Source of the DNA: Symsagittifera roscoffensis
Taxonomy: Eukaryota; Xenacoelomorpha; Acoela; Convolutidae
NCBI RefSeq assembly: GCF_963678635.1
Contig: NC_087064.1
Span: 38,492,706 to 38,556,705, forward strand
Direction: 5' to 3'
DNA: 64,000 nt
In this document: positions 1 to 10,985 of the stretch, piece by piece
Numbering within the stretch: the stretch's first letter is position 1
Layout: each line of letters opens with the position of its first letter
Notes under the pieces: generated by a model
Told to the model about the DNA's origin: nothing
What the model saw: the letters and a program-made list of their open reading frames with translations, nothing else
Database searches by the model: none
Made by a program: the position numbers and the translations under genes

Positions 1-2644
1 AAACAATGGATATGTATCTCGAAGAATTAATGGGTAATTAATTATCCTTATTTTTTACACTATATTGGAGAGACAAGCGGAAAAAAATAATTGAAATTTG
101 TAAAAGGTATTTACACTAATAACTCATCTATAAGCTAATTTTTAAATAAATATGAAAACAGTATGAAATGATAATTTCTTAGGCTGTTAAGTTTAACTAT
201 TTGGCATTTACAAGTTAATAAATTAAGGATGTTATCAGTTTAGAGAAAAGGTAGCGGAATTGGGTTTAATTTTTCCCGATTGTTCTCGACAGATGCAATA
301 AAATCGAATAATGCGCAATTAATTCAGACTAAGAGCTATAAATTGAGTTGAGTTCACACTAGTTGGATAGCCAATGAGAAGACGCCGATAGGTGTCTGTA
401 AAGGATGTGCGATATCTCAGCTATCCGACGGGTTCCCAATACGGATATAGCGTCCACACACCTCGAGGCACGGGATGTTTCACCTAACACCTGAACACCT
501 CGCAAAAAACGACGCAAAATGTTTTCATAAACAACTGTTCAGTAATAGAATTAGAGATGACGAATACTTCACGCCTAATTTGGACGCACAAAAACCACAT
601 AAAGGGACGCTTTTTTGTGAATGAACTTTGAAAGAGGTTTTAAAACTGGAAACGATGATGATAATTAAAAGGTATTTTGATTCACCTGATCCAATCAATA
701 ACGAAGACTATTATGTGCTTGTAGAACGCCGGTGTATGCTTAAAAGGCGCTTTTGTAGATAAACACCCGAGAAAACTTCCCGAGATTGTGAGTGGCGGTG
801 GCTGATTGGTGTTGCTGTGTTTGGTAAACATTAAGCTATAGTTTATTGATGGTCGCTAAGTTCCTCAATCGGAATCCATACTGTGAACTATGTAGGAGGT
901 ATTGTCAAACTTACCATCCATATACCTGGCTGCGCAATTATCCCTCCAGTAGTTAGATTCAGTTTCAAACACAATCAGATATAAGAATGAAGCGAACGAA
1001 ACATGACAATATAAAACATAAGGGATATTGTTTTTTGTCAAAACAAGTTTGGTAGTAGTAAATTCCGAAGATAAGTGTGAAAATCCATTTTAATAAATTC
1101 AGACACGCGCTCTTTGCAAATTGTTAGTCATGGGAAAACGCTGGAAAAAAAAGAACAGGAAAAATTTTTCCTCAAGTTCATTTCCAATAATGCCATCCCG
1201 AGTATTAGTAGAAAAAAGGAAAGGGAAATTTATTCCTCAAGTTTTTTTCCAATAATGTCATCTCGAGTAACTGATATTTTGGAACAGCTGGATACACACT
1301 CTTTTCTGGATGAAAGAAACGAAAAATGAACAATTTTTTTTATCTCAAGGTCAACATGACACAATAATGCGTCACTGTTTCATGCGTGTGTTTGCGAACA
1401 ATTGAGTTCTGATGTGAAAACGCATTCTACCCCAGTGTACTTCTACAACCAGAAAATTACAAATACAAATGTTCCACCCCCACCACCACCTACCATCATT
1501 TAATTCAAAAACAGTTCAATCACGTGCTCCTAGTGCCTTGAAATTGTGCGAATGACTGGCGAGGAGAAGGCAGTAGCGGATTTAGGACGCCCACCCCCCT
1601 CAGGGTTTCGACCCCCTGCCGACTCAAAGGGTCCCCCCTTTGCACTATTTTGAGATATCCATTTTTGGCTGACTGACCCTTAAAATTTTCTGAAGGAATC
1701 TATACTAATTTTGAGGGGGGAGCGCGCGCAGAAAAAGAACTCGAATTTTTGGTCGAAATTTCCAAAAAGTGCCTAAAAACGCCTTTTTTACCCTTTTTTC
1801 AAAAATTTGCCTACGGTGCAGAAAAATTGGTCAAAATAGGGTTTTTATGGTGTTTTGGGAGAGCTCAGAAAATCAGTTTGGTCGACCTAAAAAAAAAGGT
1901 CGACAAAGTTTTATAAATGTTTTTGAAAAATTCGCCGCCCTCCCCCCTCGAGAAATTCCTAGAAGGTACAGTAAATCTGTCGAACAGTTCAGTGAAATTT
2001 TTTTAATTTCAAAAAAGATTTGGCCCAAATGTTGCCAAACAGAATCTAAAACAAAACAATCAAATGCCAATAGCTGGCAATCTGAAACTTAATTAATGGT
2101 GTTTTTGAGCGTTTTTTGATTTTTTGTTCCTACAGTCAGATATCAGGTGGCCAAATTCACTTCATTTTTAAAGTGAACGATACAGATATCTAGCCTCGAG
2201 ATCAATTGTTTGAAAAGCCTCGAAATCAAGTTTTTTGAAAGGCCCACCTCGCAAGAATTTTCATTCAGATTTTCGAAAAAAGTGAAGAAACTATATTTTT
2301 GGGGCGTTTTTTATTCAGATCAGTTTTACAAGAAAATTTTGATACGCAGTGGAGTTTCATGAAAAAAGATTGATTACAATTGATTATACAGCCTATAAAA
2401 CTCCATTACAATGATTTTTTGCCCTTTTAGAACTTGAAATGGATTTTAATCCATTAAACATCCATTTTAAAGCCATTAATAAGTCTATGATGGATAGGAA
2501 TGGATTATACTCTGTACAAGTTTACTGCAGCTTTTTTGCTCACGGCCTAAATTTACTCACATCACAATTCAATATTTTCGAAACCTTATCCTTTACACAA
2601 AAACACCCCAACACGAGTTTCTTCACCCCCTTTTTCTTAACCCC

Positions 2645-3115
2645 CTGAACCAATTTGGAACGATTTCGAGGATGGATTAAATCCCCGCTTACTCGCGTTA
2701 ACAGCGCGAAAGATATCGCGCGCTAATTGTCCCATCTTTAAACCCCCATAACTTTACAAAAAATCATTTTAGCTGAAGTATCTTTTCAAATTTAAGCTCA
2801 GGACAACAATTTTTTTTAATTTTTGAAAAATTAGCGATTTGACAATTTTCTCATATCTCTTCTAAAAGGTAGTTGCGTCCAAAAGGTAGTTTAAGAAAGA
2901 ACATTAATCCATTGACCTTAAAAGGCAGTCGGATTATTCAGAGCTTGGCCCTGATACGACCAAATTGCTATGTTTCATATAGGAAGTCCAAAAACTATAG
3001 TTTATCAATACTTTACCAAAAACTATTTGGACCAGCTAAAGGGCAGTCGGAAAAACCAGGGCTTTTCCTGGTATACAAGCAGTTTTGTCAAGTTAAAGAT
3101 ATTCTCGTTTAAAAA
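2645..3115. repeat. Structured sub-repeat of R with related hairpins
   Basis: 2645-2765 carries a motif rich in CGCGC/GCGCGAAA that recurs, diverged and inverted, at about 60120-60240. Downstream, two units begin with GGCAGTCGGA and contain hairpins at 2938-2954 and 3055-3072. A third related unit with a perfect 7-bp stem lies at 60432-60448. This looks like an older dispersed repeat embedded in R; its family is not recognised. Confidence 0.55.
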
Positions 3116-3982
3116 TTTTAGATAAGAAATTTAGTCTCATAACGATTGGATAAAGCGTATCGGACTCAATCACTGCCTGCACTACAATATAATAGTGTTA
3201 CCAAACTTTGAGTTCTTCTTAAGAATCCGAATTAATGGAAAACCAGAATGCACTTGATTTGGTCTCTGGACAATCGTTTTTGCATGATGAGTGGACAGAT
3301 ACTACGACAAGGGCATCTATGGCTGTTACAGCAGAACTAATGGGTGATCCTTACGGAACAGTACAAGCGGAGTTAAGAGGGGCACTCCTTGCCAATGTTT
3401 CGACCCCTCGCCACAATCAGGAAACCTCTTGCTACTACTTAGCGAAATACAGTCTTTAGAAATACAGCACTGAACTTTGGAAGTAAAAAATCATTTTAAT
3501 CTATCAAAAAAACCGTCGCTAAAGTTTCCCAAATTTTTCCCCACCCGTCAAGAAAATCCATGAAATCTTAAACCAATAGTCACTTGCAATCTACCAATTG
3601 TTTGTTGTAAAAACTGCTCCACCAGATACGCTTTAAAAATATTGGGATGGGCTATGTATTTCACAAATTTTTGTTTAGAAAACATGACAAAAAATTATAA
3701 TATAAACTATCATCATTACTTCACAAAAATTTTAACTGGGCTCATTTAAAAAAAAGATTTGCCATACTTGAAATAATTGTGAACTAATAGAGACTCTGAT
3801 CTGTTTTTGAATTTTATGGCGACTTTGCGTCATCAATTTTGATTGAAAAACTAGCTTTTTTATGCAACTACGTCTGACATAATTGATTTTCTTGTGTTAT
3901 ACTTAATTCCAAACTGTTGAAAATATTGTTGACCTCGAGCAATTTAAATGAACAAAAACTACACGAATTGTTCCTACTTTCG

Positions 3983-4114
3983 ATGTTTGTTATCGGCGTG
4001 GGTTTTTTTTTTCTTCAGACAAGTTTCGACTTTCTAACTAGCCATGTTGTGAATGTTTGTGATCGGCGTGGGTTTTTTTTTCTTCAGACAAGTTTCGACT
4101 TTCTAACTAGCCAT
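3983..4114. repeat. Two-unit tandem repeat, period 70 bp
   Basis: Two near-identical units start at 3983 and 4053, each with a GGCGTGGG, T-run and CTTCAGACAAG core. The same pair is at 41368-41500 in copy C. Confidence 0.9.
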
Positions 4115-4208
4115 TTTTGACGGAATTTTATTTATATCATTCAAAAAGTATTGTTGTCCTGAACTCCAACTTGAAAAGATATTTCACCTGCGATCATTTT
4201 TTGCAAAG

Positions 4209-4618
4209 TGGAACCTGATCTAAACTACATTTTATGATTGGATAAATTAGATATTTTACCAATGTAAAGTATTTAATATTAACCAATCATGATCCATCTA
4301 ACTAACAATCCACTTATTTGTAAGTGCTGAAATTACTTGTAATTTCAGCACCAGAGAGATTTGAATTTAACTTAGAAATTAGTTGAACTCTCCCGAGTAC
4401 TTCAGCAGCCGCAATAAACCAGTATACCCTAGATCTATTGAGCCTAGCAGAGAGTAGTTAAACAACCTGAGACTAGATAGTATAAGAGTAAGATTAGGAT
4501 CGGTATTAGACTAAGAAGTTGCACGAATCTATCCGGCCGAAAATAAGATAGCGTGACGAGCAGACGGTGTACCCTATCCGAAATTACTCTATGAGTTATA
4601 CCCATCGGTCCTAACTCA
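4209..4618 (+). mobile_element. LTR of the element 2 family (truncated copy)
   Basis: This 410-bp sequence starts TGGAACC and ends CTAACTCA. It matches the element 2 LTRs at 41587-41996 and 59703-60112 with only scattered differences, for example GAGAGTAG here against GAGACTAG there near 4450. The AAAG flank on its left is the same as at 41583-41586, so it is the same insertion event carried in a duplicated segment rather than an independent insertion. No coding region of the element remains here. Confidence 0.92.
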
Positions 4619-4958
4619 TCTGGTGCGACCATAAGTCTCGAACAAGACCTTAATAGCTTAGAATTAACCAAAAATAGATTAGAATTTAGACAAAACATTT
4701 ACAAAATGTTATACGACGATAATTTAATCGAAATGTCTCTACGACTCAATAGATCAGAGCCAATATTCCGAACGATAACAGAACTACCCGGAATTGGAAG
4801 AAGACCTCGAACCAGAGACGACATACGACAAAGTAGAAACTTACCATATAATTATATGATAGTTCGGCAAAAGCCAACACAAACTTTTGTATTTAGAATA
4901 CTACTAGCAATGAATTTAGATTTTCATTTGCAAACATAAAATTTTGAAGTCAATCTTC
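4619..4958 (+). mobile_element. Truncated element 2 leader fragment
   Basis: Holds the same primer-binding-site-like TGGTGCGACC and leader as 41997-42336, including the short open frame 4706-4939. It breaks off at 4958 where homology to copy C ends. Confidence 0.85.
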
Positions 4959-5089
4959 CTGTCACCTGAGTCAAATGGATTTAATTCCAATGCATTCAGT
5001 CAGTACTGCAATCTATATTGCTCTCAAATGCTTTTCAACACATTCATTTTTCATTTTTTTGAATGAGACAGCAGCAACTCTGCAGTAGG
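4959..5089. other. Short unique flank between repeat R and element 1
   Basis: About 130 bp of non-repeated, AT-rich sequence. I see no gene. Before element 1 inserted it would have been continuous with 33946 onward, the host side that carries the Notch-ligand exons. Confidence 0.6.
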
Positions 5090-5184
5090 CTCACGTGACA
5101 CACAACTGAGTTACTCACTCACTCTCTTACTTTATAATGACATGTAAGTGGACTTCGTAAATAAGTTATTGTGAGCCAGGGTTA
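5090..5184. repeat. 95-bp direct repeat flanking element 1 (left copy)
   Basis: Identical over 95 bp to 33851-33945 on the other side of element 1. It begins CTCACGTGAC and ends GCCAGGGTTA. It behaves as a target-site duplication, but an LTR element with integrase normally duplicates only 4-6 bp. Confidence 0.9.
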
Positions 5185-5210
5185 CATAGCCATAAAAACG
5201 TCTATGTAAC
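5181..5210. repeat. 9-bp inverted repeat at the outer edge of element 1
   Basis: GTTACATAG and CTATGTAAC are separated by 12 bp, forming a potential hairpin exactly at the element/flank junction. Confidence 0.7.
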
Positions 5211-6090
5211 ATTCGCCCAAATATCACACAGCGACGGAGCGTAGAAAAAGTACCTATTGACGACTGGCAGGCGTCAGTTACCTTAATTCCACTCGTTTTT
5301 CACCGTCTCGACCTTGCCAGTTGATTTTCTGGTCTGTCTAGGGCAAAGTAAAAAGTTACTATTTTTAGGCCATCAGTCAAACGACTTTTGATCAGCTTTC
5401 GTTTGCATGCGAACACAACCACATAGCTGAGTCTCGGATCCTCAGACTACGTGATTGTCATTAAAAACACGGCTCGAACAACCTATTTTTACATGTTTTT
5501 GTGTGACAGTTTTATATTAAATCCATTGGAGATGGATTGACCTTTTCCTTTCTCTATCTACTCATACTCTGAAATATCAAATAATATCGGTGTTTAATTA
5601 ATATCTAGGACATTCCAGCAACTGTTATAGCTAGTTTACACAGTCCCTTCACATATAACAGTCTCTGGGGGACCAAGCCTCCGCTCCCGTGATTTTCTTG
5701 AGATAACACTCTTATCTCCTATATTTCGTGTCCCGGGAGGGTTCCGTGGTATTTCTCTTCCCCCCACTGAAGCCTCCGTCTCCACAAATATCCGTCACTA
5801 AGGTCCTTATCGTGTGTTATTGCCACGATAAGAGGCTCCGTAATTTTCTCGTCTCGGATACAACCGTTCGTCACAAAATATGGCGTCGTTCTGATTTTTC
5901 TCTATTTTATTCAAAATGGCCGTCTTTTTTCTATTTCTCAGAAATGTTCTCCTTCAAATCGAAATTTTAAAATTAAAAATTCCAGAACATTCTGACCCTC
6001 CGTCGCAACACTTTTTTGTTCGTAAGGCCTTTAGTCACTTTTATTTCCGTCGCGGGAAGGTTATGCTGTGTCATCTGGCGGAATGGCACA
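5193..6090 (-). mobile_element. Element 1 3' LTR (outer copy)
   Basis: About 898 bp, matching 32953-33850. In sense orientation it starts TGTGCCATTCC. It has several substitutions near 5565-5630 that set it apart from both the 5' LTR and the inner LTR copy at 9358-10238, which agree with each other there. A 9-bp-stem hairpin (CTTATCGTG with CACGATAAG) lies near 5812-5840. The distal end does not finish in the usual CA. It runs into TGGCTATG, then the 95-bp flank. Confidence 0.88.
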
Positions 6091-6104
6091 TACTCCCCGG
6101 ACAA
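6091..6104 (-). promoter_or_regulatory. Polypurine tract of element 1 (outer)
   Basis: Directly before the LTR start in sense orientation lies TTGTCCGGGGAGTA. The GGGGAG run is the expected plus-strand primer site. The same sequence is duplicated at 10239-10252 and related copies occur inside pol. Confidence 0.7.
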
Positions 6105-6837
6105 GTCTCCATCAATGTCCCTATTGATCGCACAACACCGGGTTATCGTCAAGTAGGTATCCAGTTTTCTGTAACCAATCTTACAAATCGCATAAGAGAA
6201 TGAAATTTATCTACTCCACCTCAACTCACTACGTGTTCACAAATGGCATCGTACTACACCTCACTGCCTTTCAACATTTTCACAAAATTTGCACCATGAG
6301 GAGTGTCCTAGATAAAATTTCTTTTCTGACTACTTACGTCATCTTGCCATAAAACTTCTTTTCGCTTCTGATTAAAAAGTGGGACGTGGCACGGCCACGC
6401 ACCCGTTAAAATTAACTTAACTTCACTCACCAAGTATAATTAGTCATTTATGCGGTCCTTTCAATATTAAAACTAAGAAACTCTGTGGCTAGGAAAGTTC
6501 TTGAGTTACCCACCCTTCTCGAGCGAATTTACTCAAACTTACCATGTCGCCACACAGTGAATTTGTGTCTTACACAGGTTAAAAACTTCAGTCGGGAATA
6601 AATAGGTAAATATACTCACCTATGCTCCTTATATACATACATAGATAGTAGTAACTAAAATCAACAAAATCAACAATTTTAACAATTGCAACAATTTTCA
6701 AAGTTTGGTCTGACCAAACTAAATCAAAACAAAAAGTTTCACCAGTTCAATAATCAAAACTTGGTTGATTGGTTTAAGTTTTAGCACACAAATACAATCA
6801 AGTTTTTCTCTCCTTCTCTTCTCTTCTTTGGTCATCT
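6105..6837 (-). other. Element 1 3' untranslated region (outer copy)
   Basis: Noncoding, between the ORF4 stop and the polypurine tract, and duplicated at 10253-10985. It contains A-rich CAACAATTTT-type repeats and a 9-bp-stem perfect palindrome (AGTTTGGTC/GACCAAACT) near 6702-6720. No gene seen. Confidence 0.6.
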
Positions 6838-9375
6838 TCACTCCATCATTTCTCCATCCTGATGTTCAGCGTCACTGTCTTCCAGAACTTTCTCTAACAT
6901 GTCCAGAGAGTTGCGGGCCGTGCCCCAACCCTCCTGCTCCAACAGCCTCGGTTTGCAACAAGGTAGTAAGTCCACATTCACCTTCTGCTCCCGGTTCCTG
7001 CAAAAGCTGTTGTGAAGACACAGGCTCACGTTTCGTTCTAGGTCAGCTCTTAAGACCTCTTTCTTTTCATCTTCAGTAACACAAGGCGCTCCAGCTACTC
7101 GCTTCACCGCAGTGGTGACCGCGTTTCTATGCGTCAGGAAAGCTCTCTTATAGGCTCCTGGTCCTATGTCTAGCTGGAAAGATTGATAGGCTTCCGTGTT
7201 CCTTGACATGTGACGCTTCGCGCGTTCATACATCCAAGATGTCATCACTGCACGGAACCAAGGCATCAATCTTTGCCTTGACCATATTCTTTCAATGGCT
7301 TTAGGTATTCTCAGAACCTTGCAGGTGGTTCTGAAAAGATCCAATTCACTACTCATTTTCACGTTGCTCAGCTGTTCAGGAGTCGGCACGGCCGTCTCCT
7401 GCTCATTTGTGTCCGCATAAGCCTCCAACCACCTCACTGCTAGCATGGCGCTAACCACCACGATTGACACTGGTTGATTCTGATCGGGCAACCCCGTGGA
7501 GTACAACTCCTCCACGTCCCAAATTAGGATCAGGTTCCCACGTTTGGGGTACCACAACGTCTGCGCTAAGCAGTGGCAAGGATACTCCCCGTGGGTTCTC
7601 ACTATGTTCCTTCGGGTCCGATACCCTGAGGCTCCCAGCAACGGTTCCACTTCCATCAGGATTCTATGTAGATCGTCTTTCTCTTCTATGGTGGGGAATT
7701 CAGTGGGTAACGCTCCACTCGCTTTCTGCTTCTGGAACTCACTCACGTTGCCTTCGTTCAGCATCATGAACTCTTCACCCACAACGTCTTGCAACTCGCC
7801 TTCGGATCTCTTCGGGACTGCCCGAAAGATCTTTGCCAACAAGTCATATGACCTCTCTGACATTCTGGCCAACCTCACGCATTTTGGCACAGAGAAAAGC
7901 TGGTCAACCAACACCTGTTGCGTCCTCGCATCCATCACCACCATGTGCGTAGGATACTTGCTATTGCAGTATGGCGCAGAGCTTGAACCCACCATATATT
8001 TTGAACCAGTAGGTCTGTGATAGGCTTCACTATCCCTCAGATTCATTTCATTTTCTAGGGCTTCTCGCCAGCCTCCAATCTTTTGCTCTGTCTGTAATGC
8101 TCCAGGGAATATTTCCACGCTGAGGGACGTCACTAGCTCATGGGCACGCTCCAAGCGCTCGAGCGATTCTATCGAACTCGTCATGCTGCAAAATCCCAAG
8201 GCTGTGATCAGGTTTACGTCCGTCACCCCATGGCAGTCTGCGACCAACTCCATGGCACTCTTATCTGACATGCTCAATCTTCCGTACAATCGTGCCAGTT
8301 GTCGATGCTGCTCGCTCAGCGTAATCAGGCAGTGTCCCAGGTTACAAACATGTCCTTCCATCCCACTGTGTTGAGCCAAGCATGTGCCTTGCTTCAACCA
8401 ATTACTCGATGTACCTTCCTCGGACAGCTCCGTGGACGGGTTGCTCTTCTTCTTCGTCAATCTCATGGCCAGCAGGTGTTGTATCATGGCCAGATCATGT
8501 AGACTCGCATCATCATCCCGGTCTAACATGATATCCGCGGTCATGTCCCAGATTAAGCCTGCGTTAGGATGGGGACACCAGGAAGGTTTCATGAGTTCCC
8601 ACATCACTACTAGACTGGTTTTCAAGGGACCGTCCCAAGAACCACAATCAAAACTCACTTGCCCTTTTAGCTCGGGAATCGAGGGCTCGACTACTCGTTC
8701 TTCCAAAATAATTCCAAGCTTGGGTTGTTCCACCATCAACATTCCAATTTCCTTAATCCGTTCAACCCAGAAGTTGAGCACTGTGACTTGCTCGTAGTCG
8801 AAGTATGCTTCCCTGGCTTCTTCGTTCACGAAGGGATTATACGCCATCCCCGGTATGCCAGACACGTATTGGAACGACTTCAGTTTCCCTAGTGTTGCAA
8901 ACTCCTTTTGTCCTCTGGCCGCTTCAATCAAGTCTCTGCTCACTCTCAATTCTTTGTTGGAGTATCTTCTCACCTCTTCCAACTTGCGATAGCTTTCCAT
9001 ATCATTCGACTCCTTGCTTGGCACGGTCAATGGCATGTCCTGATATAGCTCTAGGAGTGCCCTAAGGAAGTTCCTTTCGCAATCAACTCCCTTTTGCCGA
9101 GTGATCTTTATACATTCTCCCAACACAGGAGTGGGGATGCGATCCACCACAAACCTGACAAAGCAAAGGGCATCCTTCCGTTTAGCCCATGCTATCGCTG
9201 AATCGTCTTTTGAGATCAATGTCCGTAAAGCTTCCATCAATTCTAGCTCCTGTTCTCGTGATTTCGAGTCGTTGCTGGCTTCATACTCCGCCCTTTTGAT
9301 GCCCATCAAGCACCAAGCCAGTCGTACTTGCAGATCAGTTCTCACGCAAGGATGAGCCATTCGCCCAAATATCAC
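6838..9375 (-). CDS. ORF4 C-terminal part, duplicated copy (845 aa)
   Basis: This open frame encodes the C-terminal portion of ORF4 without the frameshift that breaks the inner copy. Its first five residues are read from LTR sequence across the duplication junction. The next Met is followed directly by ORF4 residues, so a protein could start here. In sense orientation it lies immediately downstream of the inner LTR copy (9358-10238), so an LTR promoter could drive it. No known domain is recognised. The product looks soluble and mixed helical, with an acidic C-terminus (DSDAEHQDGE). It is best read as a fragment created by the duplication, although it preserves what is probably the ancestral C-terminal frame of ORF4. 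Confidence 0.6.
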   Translation of the reverse strand: MIFGRMAHPCVRTDLQVRLAWCLMGIKRAEYEASNDSKSREQELELMEALRTLISKDDSAIAWAKRKDALCFVRFVVDRIPTPVLGECIKITRQKGVDCERNFLRALLELYQDMPLTVPSKESNDMESYRKLEEVRRYSNKELRVSRDLIEAARGQKEFATLGKLKSFQYVSGIPGMAYNPFVNEEAREAYFDYEQVTVLNFWVERIKEIGMLMVEQPKLGIILEERVVEPSIPELKGQVSFDCGSWDGPLKTSLVVMWELMKPSWCPHPNAGLIWDMTADIMLDRDDDASLHDLAMIQHLLAMRLTKKKSNPSTELSEEGTSSNWLKQGTCLAQHSGMEGHVCNLGHCLITLSEQHRQLARLYGRLSMSDKSAMELVADCHGVTDVNLITALGFCSMTSSIESLERLERAHELVTSLSVEIFPGALQTEQKIGGWREALENEMNLRDSEAYHRPTGSKYMVGSSSAPYCNSKYPTHMVVMDARTQQVLVDQLFSVPKCVRLARMSERSYDLLAKIFRAVPKRSEGELQDVVGEEFMMLNEGNVSEFQKQKASGALPTEFPTIEEKDDLHRILMEVEPLLGASGYRTRRNIVRTHGEYPCHCLAQTLWYPKRGNLILIWDVEELYSTGLPDQNQPVSIVVVSAMLAVRWLEAYADTNEQETAVPTPEQLSNVKMSSELDLFRTTCKVLRIPKAIERIWSRQRLMPWFRAVMTSWMYERAKRHMSRNTEAYQSFQLDIGPGAYKRAFLTHRNAVTTAVKRVAGAPCVTEDEKKEVLRADLERNVSLCLHNSFCRNREQKVNVDLLPCCKPRLLEQEGWGTARNSLDMLEKVLEDSDAEHQDGEMME

Positions 9376-10238
9376 ACAGCGACGGAGCGTAGAAAAAGTA
9401 CCTATTGACGACTGGCAGGCGTCAGTTACCTTAATTCCACTCGTTTTTCACCGTCTCGACCTTGCCAGTTGATTTTCTGGTCTGTCTAGGGCAAAGTAAA
9501 AAGTTACTATTTTTAGGCCATCAGTCAAACGACTTTTGATCAGCTTTCGTTTGCATGCGAACACAACCACATAGCTGAGTCTCGGATCCTCAGACTACGT
9601 GATTGTCATTAAAAACACGGCTCGAACAACCTATTTTTACATGTTTTTGTGTGACAGTTTTATATTAAATCCATTGGAGATGGATTGACCTTTTCCTTTC
9701 TCTATCTACTCATGCTCTGAAATATTAAATGATAACGGTGTTTAATTCATATCTAGGACATTCCAGCAACTGTTATAGCTAGTTTACACAGTCCCTTCAC
9801 ATATAACAGTCTCTGGGGGACCAAGCCTCCGCTCCCGTGATTTTCTTGAGATAACACTCTTATCTCCTATATTTCGTGTCCCGGGAGGGTTCCGTGGTAT
9901 TTCTCTTCCCCCCACTGAAGCCTCCGTCTCCACAAATATCCGTCACTAAGGTCCTTATCGTGTGTTATTGCCACGATAAGAGGCTCCGTAATTTTCTCGT
10001 CTCGGATACAACCGTTCGTCACAAAATATGGCGTCGTTCTGATTTTTCTCTATTTTATTCAAAATGGCCGTCTTTTTTCTATTTCTCAGAAATGTTCTCC
10101 TTCAAATCGAAATTTTAAAATTAAAAATTCCAGAACATTCTGACCCTCCGTCGCAACACTTTTTTGTTCGTAAGGCCTTTAGTCACTTTTATTTCCGTCG
10201 CGGGAAGGTTATGCTGTGTCATCTGGCGGAATGGCACA
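9358..10238 (-). mobile_element. Inner LTR copy of element 1, distal end missing
   Basis: Matches 5210-6090. It lacks roughly the last 17 bp of the LTR, where it is fused to ORF4 sequence. In the variable stretch near 9714-9760 it agrees with the 5' LTR at 33323-33365 and not with the outer 3' LTR. Confidence 0.9.
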
Positions 10239-10985
10239 TACTCCCCGGACAAGTCTCCATCAATGTCCCTATTGATCGCACAACACCGGGTTATCGTCAA
10301 GTAGGTATCCAGTTTTCTGTAACCAATCTTACAAATCGCATAAGAGAATGAAATTTATCTACTCCACCTCAACTCACTACGTGTTCACAAATGGCATCGT
10401 ACTACACCTCACTGCCTTTCAACATTTTCACAAAATTTGCACCATGAGGAGTGTCCTAGATAAAATTTCTTTTCTGACTACTTACGTCATCTTGCCATAA
10501 AACTTCTTTTCGCTTCTGATTAAAAAGTGGGACGTGGCACGGCCACGCACCCGTTAAAATTAACTTAACTTCACTCACCAAGTATAATTAGTCATTTATG
10601 CGGTCCTTTCAATATTAAAACTAAGAAACTCTGTGGCTAGGAAAGTTCTTGAGTTACCCACCCTTCTCGAGCGAATTTACTCAAACTTACCATGTCGCCA
10701 CACAGTGAATTTGTGTCTTACACAGGTTAAAAACTTCAGTCGGGAATAAATAGGTAAATATACTCACCTATGCTCCTTATATACATACATAGATAGTAGT
10801 AACTAAAATCAACAAAATCAACAATTTTAACAATTGCAACAATTTTCAAAGTTTGGTCTGACCAAACTAAATCAAAACAAAAAGTTTCACCAGTTCAATA
10901 ATCAAAACTTGGTTGATTGGTTTAAGTTTTAGCACACAAATACAATCAAGTTTTTCTCTCCTTCTCTTCTCTTCTTTGGTCATCT
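10239..10985 (-). other. Inner polypurine tract and 3' UTR copy
   Basis: Duplicate of 6091-6837. The polypurine-tract sequence is at 10239-10252. No gene. Confidence 0.7.

Larger units (their letters stand above)
1..4958. repeat. Segmental repeat R, copy A, ending inside element 2 leader
   Basis: Near-identical to 37384-42336 (copy C), with a partial match at 34965-37311 (copy B). It is mostly AT-rich noncoding DNA. Short open frames at 1114-1329, 1769-2092 and 3235-3459 recur in the other copies, but the DNA is near-identical throughout, so this gives no evidence of coding selection. Position 4209 onward is the element 2 LTR plus leader. Homology to copy C stops at 4958 within that leader, and unrelated sequence follows. 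The segment was therefore duplicated after element 2 had inserted, or recombined with it. Confidence 0.9.
5210..9359. repeat. 4.15-kb tandem duplication, unit 1
   Basis: Repeated at offset 4148 as 9358-13508. The unit spans most of the LTR, the polypurine tract, the 3' UTR and the last 840 codons of ORF4. The junction at 9357-9361 joins ORF4 to LTR sequence at a shared CA. The two units differ by a handful of substitutions and one single-base insertion. Confidence 0.93.

Noticed and set aside
1769-2092. 107-aa open frame repeated in copies A, B and C
   Set aside because: Low-complexity, in recently duplicated noncoding DNA.
3235-3459. 74-aa open frame, identical at 40619-40843
   Set aside because: The surrounding DNA of both copies is near-identical, so peptide identity says nothing about coding; no family recognised.
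5090-5184. The 95-bp repeat as part of the element 1 LTR
   Set aside because: The inner LTR copy ending at 10238 is not followed by it, and it lies on opposite sides of the two terminal LTRs, as a target duplication would.
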